Source of the DNA: an uncultured Prevotella sp.
GTDB lineage: Bacteria > Bacteroidota > Bacteroidia > Bacteroidales > Bacteroidaceae
Assembly (NCBI GenBank): GCA_934120735.1
Contig: CAKOVA010000074.1
Coordinates: 1-8,088, forward strand
Direction: 5' to 3'
Length of the DNA stretch: 8,088 nucleotides
The notes under the pieces: generated by a model
What the model saw: only the letters and a program-made list of their open reading frames with translations
Told to the model about the DNA's origin: nothing
The model's database searches: none
Position numbers and translations under genes: made by a program
Part shown: positions 6,277 to 8,088 of the stretch, piece by piece
How positions within the stretch are numbered: position 1 is the first letter of the stretch
Layout of the letters: the number at the start of each line of letters is the position of its first letter

Positions 6277-6320
6277 ACTGCACCATCAAAGCTATTTAAC
6301 TGCACCATCAAAGCTATTTA
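6277..6320. repeat. Perfect 22-bp tandem duplication at the map stop codon
   Basis: Positions 6277-6298 and 6299-6320 are identical (actgcaccatc...gctattta). The right-hand copy includes the TAA stop codon of map (6320-6318 on the minus strand); the left-hand copy lies wholly in the map-tsaD spacer. Each copy contains TAGCTTTG on the minus strand, a match to the -7 promoter consensus. Confidence 0.97.
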
Positions 6321-6337
6321 GTGTGTCAAAATCTCAA
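6309..6337 (-). promoter_or_regulatory. Possible internal promoter for tsaD within the end of map
   Basis: On the minus strand, TTG at 6337-6335, an 18-base spacer, and TAGCTTTG at 6316-6309, the last in the upstream copy of the 22-bp duplication. The spacer is one base below the usual 19-21 range. The second copy repeats the -7 element at 6294-6287 but without a -33 element at a suitable distance. This is a weak candidate for separate tsaD transcription. Confidence 0.3.
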
Positions 6338-7187
6338 CGCCGTGTTCGGTCATCACAAAAGTATGCTCCCACTGTGCACTGGGCAGCTCGTCACCAGTGA
6401 CGATTTCCCAGCCGTATGGATCTTCTGCATCGATGAAAACTTTCCAGGTACCCATGTTAATCATCGGTTCTATGGTGAACACCATACCAGGTACCAGCAA
6501 CATGCCGGTGCCTTTGTGACCGAAGTGCATGACATCAGGTTCTTCGTGAAATTTTATTCCTACGCCGTGTCCGCATAAGTCTCTTACAACTCCATAATGG
6601 TATTTTTCGGCATGTTTCTGAATAGCGTGGCCAATATCGCCCACAAAGCTATATGGTTTCGCTGCTTCCGCACCAATCTCCAGGCATTCTTTCGCAACGC
6701 GTACCAGCTGTTCTTTCTCCGGAGTTGTCTTTCCGATGATGAACATGCGCGAGGCATCTGCGTAATAGCCGTCCACGATGGTCGTCATGTCCACATTGAT
6801 AATATCACCGTTTTTCAGTACATCTTCTTTCTTAGGGATGCCATGACACACCACTTCATTGATACTGGTACAAACACTTTTAGGGAAGCCTTCATAGTTG
6901 AGACAAGCCGGAATGGCGTGGTGCTCTTCGCAATATTTCATGCAGATATCATCGATTTCCTGCGTATTCATCCCCTCGTGAATCTGTTTGGCCACTTGGT
7001 CCAGCACACCCGTGTTCACCACGCCTGACTTTCTGATACCTTCTATTTGTTCCGGAGTTTTGATTAATTCGCGGGTGGGAACCAGTTTACCCTTGTTTTC
7101 CCAATACATCACCTGTTTGTCAAGATCAGTTAAGGGCTGTCCTGACAAGGCATGCCATCTTTTCTTCTTCTTAAAATTCATCTGCAT
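6318..7187 (-). CDS. map: Methionine aminopeptidase, type I
   Basis: Removes the initiator methionine from nascent proteins; a two-metal cytosolic peptidase. The 289-residue product carries all five metal ligands: D133 (INVDMTT), D144 (YYADASR), H207 (CGHGVG), E240 (FTIEPM) and E274 (QWEHT). The catalytic histidines are H115 (CHGIP) and H214 (KFHEEP). A roughly 40-residue N-terminal extension begins with a basic KKKKRWH segment and ends in KLVPTRE before the catalytic domain (LIKTPEQIEGIRKSG). Similar extensions are known in Bacteroidetes Map proteins and may aid ribosome contact. Members of the phylum usually also have a map in the main ribosomal cluster, so this may be the second copy. A GTG at 7235 could lengthen the frame, but it lies in the -33 element; ATG 7187, or ATG 7181 two codons later, is the start. 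Confidence 0.97.
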   Translation of the reverse strand: MQMNFKKKKRWHALSGQPLTDLDKQVMYWENKGKLVPTRELIKTPEQIEGIRKSGVVNTGVLDQVAKQIHEGMNTQEIDDICMKYCEEHHAIPACLNYEGFPKSVCTSINEVVCHGIPKKEDVLKNGDIINVDMTTIVDGYYADASRMFIIGKTTPEKEQLVRVAKECLEIGAEAAKPYSFVGDIGHAIQKHAEKYHYGVVRDLCGHGVGIKFHEEPDVMHFGHKGTGMLLVPGMVFTIEPMINMGTWKVFIDAEDPYGWEIVTGDELPSAQWEHTFVMTEHGVEILTH

Positions 7188-7202
7188 ACTTAAATTTACC
7201 AA

Positions 7203-7218
7203 GTGTACAAAAGTACAC
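7203..7218. promoter_or_regulatory. Palindrome over the map -7 element, operator candidate
   Basis: gtgtac-aaaa-gtacac is a perfect inverted repeat of 6-bp half-sites spaced by 4 bases. It covers the entire -7 element of the map promoter (7208-7215), an ideal place for a repressor. No regulator gene is adjacent. The symmetry is seen directly; an operator role is inferred and the short half-sites could arise by chance. Confidence 0.4.
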
Positions 7219-7239
7219 CAAATTACAGACACCACAAAA
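7208..7239 (-). promoter_or_regulatory. Bacteroidetes-type promoter of map-tsaD-cinA
   Basis: On the minus strand, TTTTG with TTG at 7237-7235, a 19-base spacer, and TACTTTTG at 7215-7208. The spacing is ideal. A start near 7202 leaves a leader of about 15 bases before the ATG at 7187. It probably serves map, tsaD and the CinA-domain gene, because no terminator is visible between them. Confidence 0.8.
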
Positions 7240-7392
7240 TTTATTCAACCTTTTTAAGTTTGCAAACAACACGGTAGAGCCTAACGTAGAGGCAACCAGC
7301 AAGATTTACACTTCGGTTTTGAATCTGCAATTGATTTACAGTATTAAAGGTACTATAAATTAGCTTGATTACCAACTTTTAAAGCATCTTTC

Positions 7393-7851
7393 TTATACCG
7401 AACTCAGGTTAGTAGACTCATAGATATTGGCAGGAACCTGGACTTCAAATATGACACCGCTTTCGCCATTTATAGTAGGGATAGCCTTCAAGGTAATCTT
7501 TTTCTTAGGCAAACCTTTCATCATTGTCTCATTAATGTAAATATCGACATTCTTTGTCATTAAGAATAAATCTATTATTTGGTTCTTTTTTACATCTAAT
7601 AATGCCACGTACCATTCTCGGTTTTTTGTATCCCTCAACAAGATATGAGCATCCCACATATCATCGGTCACATCATAACTGTTAACAACAGGATGATTCC
7701 ATGTCTCGTCCTGTTCACCCACACCTTCATTTGCATAGTCCCATAACCAAATTGGATATCGCAAAAAATCTTCAAGGCTTGTATCTTCTATTGGTTTAGA
7801 AGACCCGTATTGTAGTTCAAACTTTTTCTTCCTATTGAAAAATATTCCCAT
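7393..7851 (-). CDS. Uncharacterised 152-residue cytoplasmic protein
   Basis: I do not recognise a named family with confidence. The frame is continuous, starts at ATG with AAAAGGA 7-8 bases upstream, and has coding-like codon use. The N-terminus (MGIFFNRKKKFELQYG) is basic and not a signal peptide; no membrane segment is present. Notable pieces are PIWLW (33-37) followed by the glycine- and acid-rich GVGEQDETW (43-51) and P54, an ILLRD strand (70-74), REWYVALLDV (79-88), and AIPTINGESGVIFEV (123-137). The alternating strands suggest a small alpha+beta fold. The PIWxW...GxDETW arrangement reminds me of small single-domain proteins found as paralogues in Bacteroidetes accessory or toxin-immunity regions, but no toxin gene is visible here. 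It is 206 bases upstream of map, in more AT-rich DNA, with no clear promoter or terminator of its own. Confidence 0.75.
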   Translation of the reverse strand: MGIFFNRKKKFELQYGSSKPIEDTSLEDFLRYPIWLWDYANEGVGEQDETWNHPVVNSYDVTDDMWDAHILLRDTKNREWYVALLDVKKNQIIDLFLMTKNVDIYINETMMKGLPKKKITLKAIPTINGESGVIFEVQVPANIYESTNLSSV

Positions 7852-8053
7852 AATATATTCCTTTTAAGTTAGCTTTCATCATCTTTTGTTTGGTTTCAAG
7901 CCCTATGATTATTTTATATAATTTGTAATAGAATGAGCCGTAACTATAGTAACTTCTACAAATAAAATCGTTTGATAGAAAGTTGTTTTCTTTTGAGAGA
8001 TACATAGAAGGACCGTAACCATCCAATATTAGCCGTCTTTCACACTAACAAAC

Positions 8054-8085
8054 AACCCTTATATGTCTGGCAGCATATAAGGGTT
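8054..8085. terminator. 12-bp perfect hairpin at the window edge, likely terminator
   Basis: aacccttatatg (8054-8065) and catataagggtt (8074-8085) form a perfect 12-bp stem around tctggcag. The minus-strand tail (GTTTGTTAG) is moderately T-rich, and the plus-strand tail is cut off after att. Most likely it ends a minus-strand gene lying to the right of the window; the strand remains uncertain. Confidence 0.65.
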
Positions 8086-8088
8086 ATT

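Noticed and set aside
6136..6321. Plus-strand 61-codon frame across the tsaD start and the tandem duplication
   Set aside because: Antisense to tsaD and the spacer, with no homologous features.
7255..7265. TAAGTTTG on the plus strand as a promoter
   Set aside because: It matches the -7 consensus but lacks a -33 TTG at the right distance and has no plus-strand gene downstream.
7240..7392. Possible small RNA or decayed element in the map to 152-residue-gene spacer
   Set aside because: gtagag occurs twice (within 7273-7293) and there is a 4-bp GCCT/AGGC inverted repeat, but no paired promoter, strong fold or known RNA motif is visible.
7832..8026. 64-codon minus-strand frame upstream of the 152-residue gene
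   Set aside because: It needs a TTG start, overlaps the next gene in another frame, has no recognisable product and is in AT-rich DNA; not listed as a gene.

Overview
The window looks like chromosomal DNA from a member of the Bacteroidales, most likely Prevotella or a close relative. Several genes give typical Bacteroidetes protein sequences: an RpmB-RpmG-DUF4295 cluster, a type I methionine aminopeptidase with a basic N-terminal extension, a carboxynorspermidine/carboxyspermidine decarboxylase, and a Bacteroidetes-type ribose-phosphate pyrophosphokinase. At least four transcription units also begin with the phylum-specific promoter pattern, TTG about 19-20 bases upstream of TAnnTTTG. The species cannot be fixed from the sequence alone.

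Left part (1-1350, minus strand): a tRNA-Gly(GCC) with its own promoter, and upstream of it nspC for spermidine-type polyamine synthesis. nspC is divergent from a plus-strand cluster at 1455-3609, and the two promoters sit almost back to back at 1375-1433. The plus cluster holds a ThiE-like (thiamine phosphate synthase superfamily) protein, prs (PRPP synthetase) and, 12 bases after prs, a secreted TlpA/ResA-type thioredoxin lipoprotein. A strong hairpin terminator at 3641 ends it.

Middle part (3715-4536, minus strand): rpmB, rpmG and a 52-residue DUF4295 protein form a compact ribosomal operon with its own promoter at 4505-4534. It ends at a minus-strand terminator facing the prs-cluster terminator, so the two operons converge. 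From memory, ftsY usually follows DUF4295 in Bacteroides; here it does not.

Right part (4607-7239, minus strand): map, tsaD and a stand-alone CinA C-terminal domain protein (PncC-like) read in that order from a clear promoter before map. This is a housekeeping set: N-terminal methionine removal, tRNA t6A modification and pyridine nucleotide salvage. A perfect 22-bp tandem duplication spans the map stop codon and carries a -7-like element in each copy. Beyond map lies an uncharacterised 152-residue minus-strand protein in more AT-rich surroundings, and the window ends in a 12-bp perfect hairpin.

Most of the window is core housekeeping sequence. I see no mobile element, CRISPR array, phage gene or recognisable defence system. 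The less explained items are the 152-residue protein, the operator-like palindrome on the map promoter, the duplication between map and tsaD, and the prs-lipoprotein pairing.
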